From JAGWGI01 sp050749785 (GTDB lineage: Archaea > Micrarchaeota > Micrarchaeia > Micrarchaeales > CABMGC01), in assembly GCA_050749785.1 (NCBI GenBank), contig JBOGSA010000001.1, positions 1-35,037 on the forward strand: a stretch of 35,037 bases of DNA, read 5' to 3'. Within the stretch, counting starts at the first letter, position 1. Every line of letters starts with the position of its first letter. Below are positions 15,069 through 23,280 of this stretch, piece by piece. The translations under genes were made by a program, and so were the position numbers. Below the pieces are notes generated by a model that saw only the letters and a program-made list of their open reading frames with translations, ran no database searches and was not told the origin of the DNA.

Positions 15069-15821
15069 ATGCAGAGGGTAGATAATACAATAGCCAAAAA
15101 CTATTTGAATAAGTCAAAATACCTGAAGCTTGCCCACTGGTATCTTCTTTTTCTTAAAAATATTTACATTTTAGTTAGACATTATAACAAAACTTCGTGG
15201 CACACAAAAACACTAAACGACGAAGCAATTGAAAAAAACTATCGTATCTTTTATAATACATTATATCGAGAATTGGAGAGCAAAAAATCTGGTTATCCAA
15301 ATAATATGTTTAATGAGAGAGCTTTGGGATTTTTGGTATATTACCTCTGTAAAAGCGTATCTCCTAAAAATATTCTTGAAACTGGAATAGCTAATGGTTT
15401 TACTAGTAGGATCATTAGGGAATCTCTAGAAAAAGGACATTTGTATTCTACAGAAGTTGATAAAAATACAGGAATTTTAGCTATAGGAAACTTTAAGGTC
15501 AAATGGGAAAAAATTATAGGTTACAAATATTTCAATTTAATGGAAGCACTCTCCGTTATGAAAAATATAGATTTATTTATTCTAGACAGTGGCCACTCCT
15601 ATGAAAATAAACTATTTGAGCTAACTGTTGTTCACACAAAATTTCCAGGCAGCTTGGTGCTTACTGGTGCATTAGCAATGAAGGCAATTATCCAACACTG
15701 CAAAACAAATAGACTGGATTTTTTGATTGTGCCTTCCTACCCCACCTCGTTTTGTCTCATATTCCCACATGTAAAAAGAGAACGCCTACTTCAATCATTG
15801 AGAACCAGGAAAAAATATTAA
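15069..15821 (+). CDS. Class I SAM-dependent methyltransferase-like protein, 250 aa
   Basis: The core reads NILETGIANGFTSRII (motif I, E-T-G-x-A-x-G, SAM binding), STEVDK (motif II acidic residue), then LFILDSGHSYENKLFEL (motif IV region with D-x-G-H-S). These match the Methyltransf_24-like group, whose members often modify sugars or lipids. A helical N-terminal part of about 80 residues precedes it. The target is unknown. The DNA is clearly AT-richer than both flanks, and codons end mostly in A or T, unlike the surrounding genes, which suggests recent transfer. The start is chosen from the TATA position; an in-frame ATG at 15054 is the alternative. It diverges from the winged-helix gene. Confidence 0.75.
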   Translation: MQRVDNTIAKNYLNKSKYLKLAHWYLLFLKNIYILVRHYNKTSWHTKTLNDEAIEKNYRIFYNTLYRELESKKSGYPNNMFNERALGFLVYYLCKSVSPKNILETGIANGFTSRIIRESLEKGHLYSTEVDKNTGILAIGNFKVKWEKIIGYKYFNLMEALSVMKNIDLFILDSGHSYENKLFELTVVHTKFPGSLVLTGALAMKAIIQHCKTNRLDFLIVPSYPTSFCLIFPHVKRERLLQSLRTRKKY

Positions 15822-15867
15822 AATAATGGCAGATTCCAATGCATCTGCCACCTAGATTTAACCTGTT

Positions 15868-17493
15868 TTACTTTTTCTCCTTCTTCTGGGCCTTCTTCGG
15901 TATCATTGCCTGCAACCTATTCCTGAATCTAAAGGCGACTACTCCAAGTATTACAATCACTATCACGGCAACTATTATTCCTGTTGAACCGCCGCTTGAC
16001 GATCCTGGAGTTCCAATGATCGCATAATAATTCTGGGAGCTGGTGTATACCTGGGATGTTGCCCCATTTGGCTGGGACCACTGCTCATATAGGGTCACCG
16101 GGTAGCTACCAATATTGCCCTGCGAGTCCACATTCACATAGAATGTAACATTGGCGCTCTGCCCTGGCGCGAGCTGCGTGAGGTACTGGTTAGGCGACGC
16201 CGGAGTAATCGGGTATATGCTTTGGAGGCTGAATGTTATCTGCTGGCCAGTCTGTCCTCCTGTATTCTTTATTCTAAAGCTCAGAGGTACGTAAGTCGCT
16301 CCTGGCGGCACAGCGCCGCTAACAGAGGTTATGTTGTATATGGCGGATCTTTGCAGAGTAACGTTTAGGTACGCCGTCTTTTGTACAGCGTTCTCATAGT
16401 TTGCATTCGAATAAATCAGTCGAACCGGCAGAGCATAGTTTGTCTGGTTGTCATCTTTGTTTGCTGTTATGAAAACATTCTGCGTAGCAGACGCCCCTGG
16501 CTGTATGGTACCTATGAATACGCTGCCAGCTGAACTGCCAACTGTGAAGTTGGAGGTGCTAAGGAACTTTGCGGTCACATTCTTCGCAACTCCGGATCCG
16601 ATATTTTGGATTGATACGGTTAAGGATTGGTTTGCTCCCGCATAGAGGGTTTGTGGTACCGATGCAATTATGCTCGGCACAAGGTTCGGCGAATCTACTA
16701 TTACGCTGATCGGCACGCTGACCATCTTGGTAACGTTTGAACCATACTGTGTGGTATACTGAAGTTTTACAGGGATGTAGTTCTGTCCGGACATGAGCGT
16801 TCTGTTCGCTTCGATTGTAGCTACAGCTGTTCCTGTGCTTCCGCCAGATATTGAACCGATGTTGAATACCGGGGACCCAGAGACTGTGAAGTTAGCGCTG
16901 TCTAGCAGCGTGACGTTAACATTTGTTGCTGATGCGGTGCCGGAGTTGAACACATTGATGTCTATGTTCGACTGGCTTCCAGGCACTATCGTTGTCACCG
17001 GAGTTGCTGTAAGAACAAGGTTAGGCGTGCCGCTGATGTAGAAGGAAATTGGTATGTTGGATGTTGCAGATTCGGTTGTGGTCTGACCCGAAACTGTTGT
17101 GCTGATCAGATATGTTGCTGTAACATATAGGGTGTAAGTGCCAGACTGGACATTCTGTGGCACTCTAAGCGTGTATTTGAGGAACCCGGAATTCACACCG
17201 CCATAAAGACCCTGGCTCATTGAGCTTATCAGCTGCGTGTCTATTGGTGAATAATTGAGTAGTGGATAGCTGCCGGCAAGTCCGAGGTTGATGTTCTGCA
17301 GATTCCCGTAAGAATCATAGAGCTGGAAAGTCAGGGTGAAGTTCTGCCCTGCAAGCACAGGCTGGGGCGATATGCCAAGATTCGTCACAGAGAGCTCTCC
17401 GTTTGCATACACTATTCCTGACATCAAGAAGAGCATGCCTATTGCTGCAAACATCGCAGCGACCATACCAATTTTGTTTTTTCCAATTTCCAT
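15868..17493 (-). CDS. COG1361-type surface protein (CARDB/NEW3 repeats), 541 aa
   Basis: An N-terminal signal or anchor helix (GMVAAMFAAIGMLFLMSGIV) is followed by at least four Ig-like repeats of the CARDB/NEW3 kind (PNLVLTATPVTTIVPGSQSN, PNLVPSIIASVPQTLYAGAN and others), each with G-T/S-A-x-x-NVxV strands. A C-terminal membrane helix (TGIIVAVIVIVILGVVAFRF) and a Lys-rich cytoplasmic tail come last. Such COG1361 proteins sit outside the membrane and often accompany ABC exporters. It is the last gene of the PadR-ATPase-permease operon, starting within 10 bp of the permease stop. AGGTG 6 nt upstream supports ATG 17493; GTG 17502 is the alternative. It may present or stabilise the exported material. 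Confidence 0.8.
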   Translation of the reverse strand: MEIGKNKIGMVAAMFAAIGMLFLMSGIVYANGELSVTNLGISPQPVLAGQNFTLTFQLYDSYGNLQNINLGLAGSYPLLNYSPIDTQLISSMSQGLYGGVNSGFLKYTLRVPQNVQSGTYTLYVTATYLISTTVSGQTTTESATSNIPISFYISGTPNLVLTATPVTTIVPGSQSNIDINVFNSGTASATNVNVTLLDSANFTVSGSPVFNIGSISGGSTGTAVATIEANRTLMSGQNYIPVKLQYTTQYGSNVTKMVSVPISVIVDSPNLVPSIIASVPQTLYAGANQSLTVSIQNIGSGVAKNVTAKFLSTSNFTVGSSAGSVFIGTIQPGASATQNVFITANKDDNQTNYALPVRLIYSNANYENAVQKTAYLNVTLQRSAIYNITSVSGAVPPGATYVPLSFRIKNTGGQTGQQITFSLQSIYPITPASPNQYLTQLAPGQSANVTFYVNVDSQGNIGSYPVTLYEQWSQPNGATSQVYTSSQNYYAIIGTPGSSSGGSTGIIVAVIVIVILGVVAFRFRNRLQAMIPKKAQKKEKK

Positions 17494-17502
17494 TATTGAC
17501 AC

Positions 17503-18630
17503 CTAAGCGTTATCCTCGGAAGTTGCCTTGAACACTCTGAGACTGAGCCGTATGAGTATGAGAGCCACGACAATGAGAATCCCCAGATTGATTATCAGCG
17601 TATTGAACGAGATGAATCCCTGAAGCGTGATCGCCCGAATTATCGTGTTTGCATAAGTGAGAGGATCGACTACTGAAACAGCCTGAAGCCAGCTTGGAAG
17701 ACTCTGAACTGGAAGTATTCCGCCGGAGATGAACCAGAGCGGAAGTCCTACAGCTTGTGAAAATATTGCGTAAGCATCCACCCTCTTGACCCTCGATGCT
17801 AGAATTATTGCGATTGCGGTGAAGCCGCAGCTAAGTATTATGGTGACTATGGCAATGTATACAAGCGCGACAACGCCTCCTGCAAGCTGTGCACCGTCAA
17901 GGGTGCCAATGAAGAGTGCAAGCGCTGCGTATATCAGACCGAGCGTTGCCCCGGAAAATATCCTGCTAATTACAATCGCATTCTTGTTTATCGGGGTTAT
18001 GAAAAAAGCCTTGAGGTTTCCCATCTGCCGATCGCTAATAAGGGATATTCCGCCGCCGAAGAGCGAACCGAATACCACCACCATCGGGACAATTCCTCCG
18101 ACTAGGAAATCCTTGTAGCTTCCGTTGGCCGCGTAAAGTGCGTTTGATGAGACCTGACCAGAAGGAACTGAAGCACCCTGAGATATAGCTTGCGCATTGT
18201 CTCCGAATTTCGCTGCTGCGGCGTCTATTATAGGAAGAGCAAATTGCGTAACCGATTGCTGCGTGTTGCTGTAATAGACCTGTATTCCGGGAACGCCAGC
18301 TTTGGTACTTGGGAATGTGGGTAGTATTATCACAACAATCTGGATTTTGCCTGTTTGAAGCATGCTAAGCGCAGTGGCTTGGTCGGTTATCGCGGATATG
18401 GAAAGGAAATTATTTGCCTGTAGATCACTTATGAAAGACAATGCCTGTGGATTGTTGGCATAATTTACGATCACTATTGGCGCGCTGCTTATCGCTGATC
18501 CAATGTTGCCGAAAAATACGATTATCACAAGTGGGAATATTATAGATCTTATTAGGTTTACCCTAAGGTTGCTCCTGAAGATGAGCATCTCCCTTTTGTA
18601 GAGTATAAGTGAATCGCTTAGCAGTCCCAT
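17503..18630 (-). CDS. ABC-2 type exporter permease (DrrB-like), 375 aa
   Basis: It has the ABC-2 layout: one N-terminal helix (about residues 25-45), a large outer domain (about 50-175, with LSISAITDQATALSMLQTGK), then five membrane helices. These include the conserved segment GGGISLISDRQMGNLKAFFI, typical of the coupling region. It forms the channel for the ATPase encoded immediately upstream (2-bp gap) and is followed directly by the COG1361 gene. DrrAB-type pairs export drugs, lipids or polysaccharide precursors. The substrate is unknown here. Confidence 0.88.
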   Translation of the reverse strand: MGLLSDSLILYKREMLIFRSNLRVNLIRSIIFPLVIIVFFGNIGSAISSAPIVIVNYANNPQALSFISDLQANNFLSISAITDQATALSMLQTGKIQIVVIILPTFPSTKAGVPGIQVYYSNTQQSVTQFALPIIDAAAAKFGDNAQAISQGASVPSGQVSSNALYAANGSYKDFLVGGIVPMVVVFGSLFGGGISLISDRQMGNLKAFFITPINKNAIVISRIFSGATLGLIYAALALFIGTLDGAQLAGGVVALVYIAIVTIILSCGFTAIAIILASRVKRVDAYAIFSQAVGLPLWFISGGILPVQSLPSWLQAVSVVDPLTYANTIIRAITLQGFISFNTLIINLGILIVVALILIRLSLRVFKATSEDNA

Positions 18631-18632
18631 TT

Positions 18633-19643
18633 TTACCTTCCTCGTCCTCTCATCATCGCATCCATCTTCGATGATGTGTCTTCATGAGTCTCGTCTCTTG
18701 TAGCGCCGCCGGTTAACGCTATGAAAACATCGTCAAGCGTGGGCATATGCAGGCTCATTGAGGAGATCTTAATCTTCTTCTTGTTAAGTTCAGTAAGCAG
18801 CTTTGCCATTATCTTTTCCTCGTTGCCGACCTCCACAAGCGCGGTAACCTTATCCACCTTGACCTCTGGCTTGAGTTTGAAGCCAATTTTAAGCATATTG
18901 GCAACAGCTGCTGTATCTTCATGCGCCTCAGCCACAACTTCGAGAATCCTTCCCGTGCCGACCACCTTCTTTAGCTCAGACACAGTGCCGATCGCCTTCA
19001 CCTTTCCGTGGTCTATTATCGCAATTCGGTCGCATAGCGCATCAGCCTCCTCAAGATATTGAGTTGTGAGTATTATTGTGACTCCGATCTGGTTGAGCTC
19101 TCTTATGTGTTTCCACATATTCACCCTGTTCTGGATGTCAAGCCCGGTTGTTGGCTCGTCGAGTATGAGTATGCTAGGATGCTGTATCATCGACTTAACC
19201 AGTTCGAGCCTCCTTTTCATGCCCCCTGAGAACGTTCCAGCCTTCTTATTTGCAAAGTCTGTAAGGTCTGATTCCTTAAGCGCCTCCTTTATCCTCTTCT
19301 CCCTCTCCGCAGCAGGCTCAACGTGGTAAAGTTCAGCAAAGATCTCAAGATTCTCTCTTGCCGTAAGGTCTCCTTCCACAACTGTTTCTTGAGTCATCAG
19401 CCCGATGAGTTTCTTTATCTGCTCCCCGTATTTTTTAATGTCTAGGCCGTTGACAGTTATCTTTCCCTGAGTTGACTTCAATAGACCGAGAATCATGTTG
19501 ATCGTCGTCGTCTTTCCTGCGCCGTTAGGTCCGAGAAGGCCGAATATCTCCCCCTTCTTTATCTTAAATGAGATGTCGTTAACTGCGGTGAAGTCGCCGA
19601 ACTTCTTAACCAGGTTATTTATTTCTATAGCATATTCAGCCAT
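18633..19643 (-). CDS. ABC exporter ATP-binding protein (DrrA-like), 336 aa
   Basis: Walker A (GPNGAGKTT, about 38-46), signature FSGGMKRR (about 138-145), Walker B ILILDEPTTGLD (about 158-169) and a Q in place of the usual H-loop histidine (LTTQYLEEAD) are all visible. That Gln is normal for the DrrA subfamily and is not a defect. The C-terminal 90 residues form the DrrA-type regulatory extension (KIKISSMSLHMPTLDDVFIA). It powers the ABC-2 permease encoded next. The gene overlaps the end of the PadR gene. GGATGA 5 nt before ATG 19643 favours that start; ATG 19652 is also in frame. Confidence 0.9.
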   Translation of the reverse strand: MAEYAIEINNLVKKFGDFTAVNDISFKIKKGEIFGLLGPNGAGKTTTINMILGLLKSTQGKITVNGLDIKKYGEQIKKLIGLMTQETVVEGDLTARENLEIFAELYHVEPAAEREKRIKEALKESDLTDFANKKAGTFSGGMKRRLELVKSMIQHPSILILDEPTTGLDIQNRVNMWKHIRELNQIGVTIILTTQYLEEADALCDRIAIIDHGKVKAIGTVSELKKVVGTGRILEVVAEAHEDTAAVANMLKIGFKLKPEVKVDKVTALVEVGNEEKIMAKLLTELNKKKIKISSMSLHMPTLDDVFIALTGGATRDETHEDTSSKMDAMMRGRGR

Positions 19644-19992
19644 TGAGCTCATCCTTCATCAGTTTGTTCACTTCCATGAACGATTTTATCATCAGTTTCC
19701 TAGATGCCTTAACTATCTTTCGGCCGCTTTTGGTATGGTAGTAGTGCTTTTGTGCCTGAGCCCCTTTCATGACCACCTTGCTCTTTATGAAACCCTGCTT
19801 TTCAAGAGAACTTATCGCATTGTAAAGGTCGCTTTTTGTCAGTCCTTTGAAGATGAAGACTTTCCTGCCCTCTATTGCCTTTAGTAGCTCGTATGGATAT
19901 CCGGCGTGCCTGCTGAGGTGATTTAGAAGTATCACCTTGAGCATTTCGTTTCTGAGGCCCTTGTTAACGAAAGAGGATTGTTTTTGTGCCAA
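19636..19992 (-). CDS. PadR-like transcriptional regulator, 118 aa
   Basis: Winged-helix pattern of PadR: NEMLKVILLNHLSRHAGYPY followed by ELLKAIEG, then LYNAISSLEKQGFI (recognition helix) and a wing (KVVMKGAQAQKHYYHTKSGR), ending in a dimerising helix (KLMIKSFMEVNKLM). PadR proteins repress nearby exporter genes and respond to small molecules. It is the first gene of the exporter operon, and an inverted repeat lies at its presumed transcription start. TTG 19992 is the start nearest the promoter; ATG 19944 would remove the first 16 residues, so the start is uncertain. Confidence 0.8.
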   Translation of the reverse strand: MAQKQSSFVNKGLRNEMLKVILLNHLSRHAGYPYELLKAIEGRKVFIFKGLTKSDLYNAISSLEKQGFIKSKVVMKGAQAQKHYYHTKSGRKIVKASRKLMIKSFMEVNKLMKDELNG

Positions 19993-20001
19993 AAGCTCAA
20001 C

Positions 20002-20019
20002 TAGTCTAAAATTAGACTA
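20002..20019. promoter_or_regulatory. Inverted repeat operator for the PadR-exporter operon
   Basis: The arms tagtctaa and ttagacta are perfect reverse complements separated by two bases. They lie between the minus-strand TATA box (gcttttatatc, 20024-20034) and the TTG start at 19992, covering the expected transcription start. This is the usual place for an autorepressing PadR dimer. Confidence 0.6.
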
Positions 20020-20047
20020 ATTAGATATAAAAGCATATCGGGCTCCG

Positions 20048-20821
20048 TTACTTTTTTGCTGAATGTAGCGCCGATAGAATTCGCTGCTCTAGTTTGTATG
20101 ACTCCTTGGATCTTCTGTCTCTGGGATACCTTAGCTTGACGTCTATGTCATCTATTATCGTGGTTGGAGGATTTGTTAGGGCGATTATCCGATCGGAGAG
20201 TTCGGTTACCTCCTCTACGCTGTGGCTGACCATCACAACCAGCTTTACCGAGGTCTTTCTGTTCTTGAGAATGTGGTGCGTTTCTTTTCTGAGCTCATCT
20301 GCGGTGATTGCATCTAGGGACGAGAAGGGCTCGTCCATAAGCAGCACCTGCGGATTTGAGACCAGCGCCCTTGCTATCCCTATTCGCTGCTTCATCCCGC
20401 CGCTTAGCTCGCGGGGATAGGAATCATGCGATGCCTTCAGGCCCACGATTGAGAGCATCTCTTTGCAATGCTTCTCTTTGCTCTCCTCGCTTGAATCAGA
20501 ATCTGAGAGTGCAAGCTTCACGTTATCTAATGCGGTAAGCCATGGAAGAAGGGCGAAATCCTGGAAGACTAGCGAGATTCCTTCCGGAGGGGAATTTACG
20601 ATGCTGCCGTTGTATTTCACCGTCCCTGAGCTGGGCTGCAAAAGCCCGGCTATTATTCTTATCAGCGAGGACTTGCCGCATCCGGAGGGTCCGATTATTG
20701 ATAGGAACTCGTTCTTGTAGGCTTCGAAGCTGATCTCCTTTAGTATTTCGGTTCTAAACCTCCCCTTTGCAAAGTAGAGCTTTACCTTCTCAAGACTAAG
20801 TATCGGTCTTTGCACAATCAT
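20048..20821 (-). CDS. ABC importer ATP-binding protein (SsuB/TauB/NrtD-like), 257 aa
   Basis: Walker A (IIGPSGCGKSS), a Q-loop (LVFQDFALLPWLTALDNVKL), signature LSGGMKQRIGIARAL, Walker B VLLMDEPFSSLD and H-loop SHSVEEV are all intact. The QD-x-x-LLPW-x-T-x-x-DN pattern belongs to the nitrate/sulfonate/taurine importer group. The gene overlaps the permease stop by 4 bp (ATGA), so translation is coupled. No periplasmic-type binding protein is encoded nearby. The substrate is presumably a small anion but cannot be set from sequence. Confidence 0.9.
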   Translation of the reverse strand: MIVQRPILSLEKVKLYFAKGRFRTEILKEISFEAYKNEFLSIIGPSGCGKSSLIRIIAGLLQPSSGTVKYNGSIVNSPPEGISLVFQDFALLPWLTALDNVKLALSDSDSSEESKEKHCKEMLSIVGLKASHDSYPRELSGGMKQRIGIARALVSNPQVLLMDEPFSSLDAITADELRKETHHILKNRKTSVKLVVMVSHSVEEVTELSDRIIALTNPPTTIIDDIDVKLRYPRDRRSKESYKLEQRILSALHSAKK

Positions 20822-22407
20822 ACCTCAAGTTTGTATCTTGTAATGACTCTGTTATATACTTTCTGCCAAAAAAGCCTGTTGACGATTATTACCATAAGCG
20901 TCATGGAGAGTATGGATAGCAGCATCAGCGTTATGTTGCCCGAAAATACCGCCACGTCTATTAGCTTGCCGATTCCGGTGCCTACTTGGCTTAGGACCAC
21001 CTGCGATGAACCAGAGGACTGGACTACGAAATACTCGGCAACTATCAGAGAGTTCCATCCCCCTCCTATCGCGGTTATTGATCCGGTTATGAATGAGGGA
21101 AGTGCTGCTGGAACATAGAGCTTGCTCCATCTCTGCATCCAGTTGAGCCTGTTTGAACTTGCGACTTCTATGAGTGAGGAGGGTATTGTTCGCAGCCCTG
21201 ATATCACACTAAAGAGTATGTACCATATCATAGAGATGAATATTACGGCAAATGCGGTGCTCTCGCCGAAATAAGGTGTGCTGGCAAGTAACACAATGAG
21301 AAGCGGGAGCAATATAGTCGCAGGGATTGCAGATGATACCTGCAGCAAAGTGGTAGCAGGCCTGAACCATTTTCTGGAAAAAGCGATTGATATTCCAACA
21401 GGAATTGCTAATGCCGCACAAATTATGTAGGTTATCCAGATCCTAACAAAAGATGTGCCTAGCGCGATGAGTACAATGAATTCTGTCGGGAGCAGACTTG
21501 TGTTAAGCAGCAGGATTGCGCCCAACGCTATCAACAAGAGAGCTATTGTTGCGTAGATATGCTTGAAGTGTTTATGTTTTATTAGCCTATAGGATTTCTT
21601 TATCTGCGGTGTCCTTGGTTTCACACTTATCACTGCCTTGGTAGGATTTCGTAACTTTAATCTTGGGAACGCCTTGCGCAATGTTGAATAAAACTTGATG
21701 TAGAATTCCAATATGCGTGACTTCTTATTGCCCACTTGATTTGCGGCGAGGGAAAAACGTTCAGAAAAAATGTAAAACGGCTCTAAAAGGAAAATTCTTG
21801 TTAGCACCACCGCAGCGATGAATGCGACTATAACAATCAGGTAATACGTTATGGGAAAGGAAGTGGATGCAGCTATGTTTGCAATCTCCACACCTATTCC
21901 GTTGGTGACGGCAAAGCTCTTGCTGCCTGTTGAGAATATCTCGCTGGTTGCAAGGTAGAAGAGCCCTATTGAGAAGGATATGGCTGACTGGTATGCTATC
22001 CTAGGCAACGATGCAGGAACATAGAGCTTTTTTATTCTGTCCCATAGCGAGAAGCGATAAAGAGCGACAACTTCCTGCATCTGCTGCGGTATCGCTTTAA
22101 CGGACTCGTATACACCAAAAGAAATGTTCCAGGACATGCTTGTGAATATAAGGAATATCACAGCGATATTTATTCCGATGTAATTGGGTATCACAGAGAC
22201 TACAAGCAGTATGACCACAGGGAAAAAGCCCAAGATCGGTATTGTCTGGAAGACGTCTAGAATTGGTAGTATTATTCTTTCTAGGGTCCTGTTAGTGGCG
22301 GCTGCGATTCCTACAGCTATGCTAAAGATTATGGAGACTAAAAGTGCGAAAAGAAGCCTAAACCAGGATGCAAGAATGTCAATTGCAAGCGTTGATATGA
22401 AGTCCAT
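20818..22407 (-). CDS. Duplicated ABC permease (COG4986-type anion transport), 529 aa
   Basis: Two BPD_transp_1 membrane domains (about residues 10-215 and 290-525) lie in one chain. Each has an EAA loop: EVVALYRFSLWDRIKKLYVP and EVASSNRLNWMQRWSKLYVP, both ending A-(S/A)-LP. They are joined by a basic cytoplasmic linker (about 225-285). A single chain can thus form the full channel with two copies of the ATPase. A minus-strand TATA (gctatttaatat, about 22428-22439) precedes ATG 22407, and GAGGAT lies just before the ATG. COG4986 permeases are predicted anion importers. The operon has two genes. Confidence 0.88.
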   Translation of the reverse strand: MDFISTLAIDILASWFRLLFALLVSIIFSIAVGIAAATNRTLERIILPILDVFQTIPILGFFPVVILLVVSVIPNYIGINIAVIFLIFTSMSWNISFGVYESVKAIPQQMQEVVALYRFSLWDRIKKLYVPASLPRIAYQSAISFSIGLFYLATSEIFSTGSKSFAVTNGIGVEIANIAASTSFPITYYLIVIVAFIAAVVLTRIFLLEPFYIFSERFSLAANQVGNKKSRILEFYIKFYSTLRKAFPRLKLRNPTKAVISVKPRTPQIKKSYRLIKHKHFKHIYATIALLLIALGAILLLNTSLLPTEFIVLIALGTSFVRIWITYIICAALAIPVGISIAFSRKWFRPATTLLQVSSAIPATILLPLLIVLLASTPYFGESTAFAVIFISMIWYILFSVISGLRTIPSSLIEVASSNRLNWMQRWSKLYVPAALPSFITGSITAIGGGWNSLIVAEYFVVQSSGSSQVVLSQVGTGIGKLIDVAVFSGNITLMLLSILSMTLMVIIVNRLFWQKVYNRVITRYKLEV

Positions 22408-22501
22408 TTATCCTCAATTGGCATTACATATTAAATAGCTTGTTTTAAACGTAGACTGGGGAATGTTTATAAAACGGGAAAAGCAGGTTTATCTGAATAA
22501 T

Positions 22502-23203
22502 ATGAGCAGCTTCAATACTCCAAGACATGAGAGTGATAGTAAGTTTGTGGGAAAGGTTGACGGGATAAGCATCTCGGTCGCAAGGTACAATTTCTCTATC
22601 GTCTCAGAGGATAATAAGTTCAAGATCAATAATTACAGAGTGCTTCGAAAGCTAGTGAAGTCAAACGCTTATAGAATACTCAAGGGAAGCATATACAATT
22701 CAGGGATAGTGGGTGCAGTTGCAGACCAAATCGTCAACGCAGCTTATGAAGATGTGGTCAAAGATGGTAGAACAGATGGAAAGAGCAATGTGGTTGCAAG
22801 CAAAGTTAACTTCTTCACAAGACCTGAAGTGGTTGAGTATTGCAAAGAGGCAGGACCGGAGTTTGGCAGGGCGGCAGTCAAGGGGCTTGGCAAACTGCAC
22901 GATATAGTAAATCTAGATGCTTACAAGGCAATAGACATAATGAGAACTGTTGAGGCCAGCTTCAATGGCAATACTTTATTCGAAATTGTTTATGCTCAAG
23001 ACATAGCAAAAATTGAGGCTGTTGAAACTGAACCGCTCGTCATCTTAAAGAGGACTCACGAGATATTGAACGAGGGGCAAAGTCTCATGAAGACTTTAGA
23101 GGAGCTCGATATAGAATATATGAGGGAGTTTCAAGAGCTTTTGAGGATTACTTCTACAGAGTTTAGGGAGGAGACTCTTGGAGGACAGAATCTGGAGATA
23201 TAA
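22502..23203 (+). CDS. Hypothetical helical protein, 233 aa
   Basis: Not recognised. It is mostly alpha-helical and soluble, with conserved-looking segments GIVGAVADQIVNAAYEDVVK and GPEFGRAAVKGLGKL and a C-terminal charged helix (EELDIEYMREFQELLRI). A plus-strand TATA (gtttataaaa, 22465-22474) lies about 32 nt before ATG 22502. The in-frame ATG at 22463 overlaps that TATA box, so it is rejected as the start. It diverges from the permease gene and precedes the radical SAM gene, which has its own promoter. Confidence 0.65.
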   Translation: MSSFNTPRHESDSKFVGKVDGISISVARYNFSIVSEDNKFKINNYRVLRKLVKSNAYRILKGSIYNSGIVGAVADQIVNAAYEDVVKDGRTDGKSNVVASKVNFFTRPEVVEYCKEAGPEFGRAAVKGLGKLHDIVNLDAYKAIDIMRTVEASFNGNTLFEIVYAQDIAKIEAVETEPLVILKRTHEILNEGQSLMKTLEELDIEYMREFQELLRITSTEFREETLGGQNLEI

Positions 23204-23226
23204 TAAACGGATTCCCCTAGTAAAAG

Positions 23227-23235
23227 TATTTAAAT
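23227..23235 (+). promoter_or_regulatory. TATA box of the radical SAM operon
   Basis: The sequence tatttaaat predicts transcription from about 23258, leaving a short leader with GGGGGT at 23268-23273, 7 nt before ATG 23281. This ribosome binding site favours the ATG over the TTG at 23266. Confidence 0.5.
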
Positions 23236-23280
23236 CTCGACGGCGTATCCTATATTGGTGTAATATTGGGGGTAGGCAAG

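Noticed and set aside
19040..19075. Gln in place of the H-loop His in the exporter ATPase
   Set aside because: TTQY-x-EEAD is the usual sequence of the DrrA subfamily, so it is not a loss of function.
22463..22501. Upstream ATG of the 233-aa hypothetical protein
   Set aside because: That ATG lies just before, and its first codons within, the TATA box, so it is unlikely to be transcribed; ATG 22502 fits the promoter.
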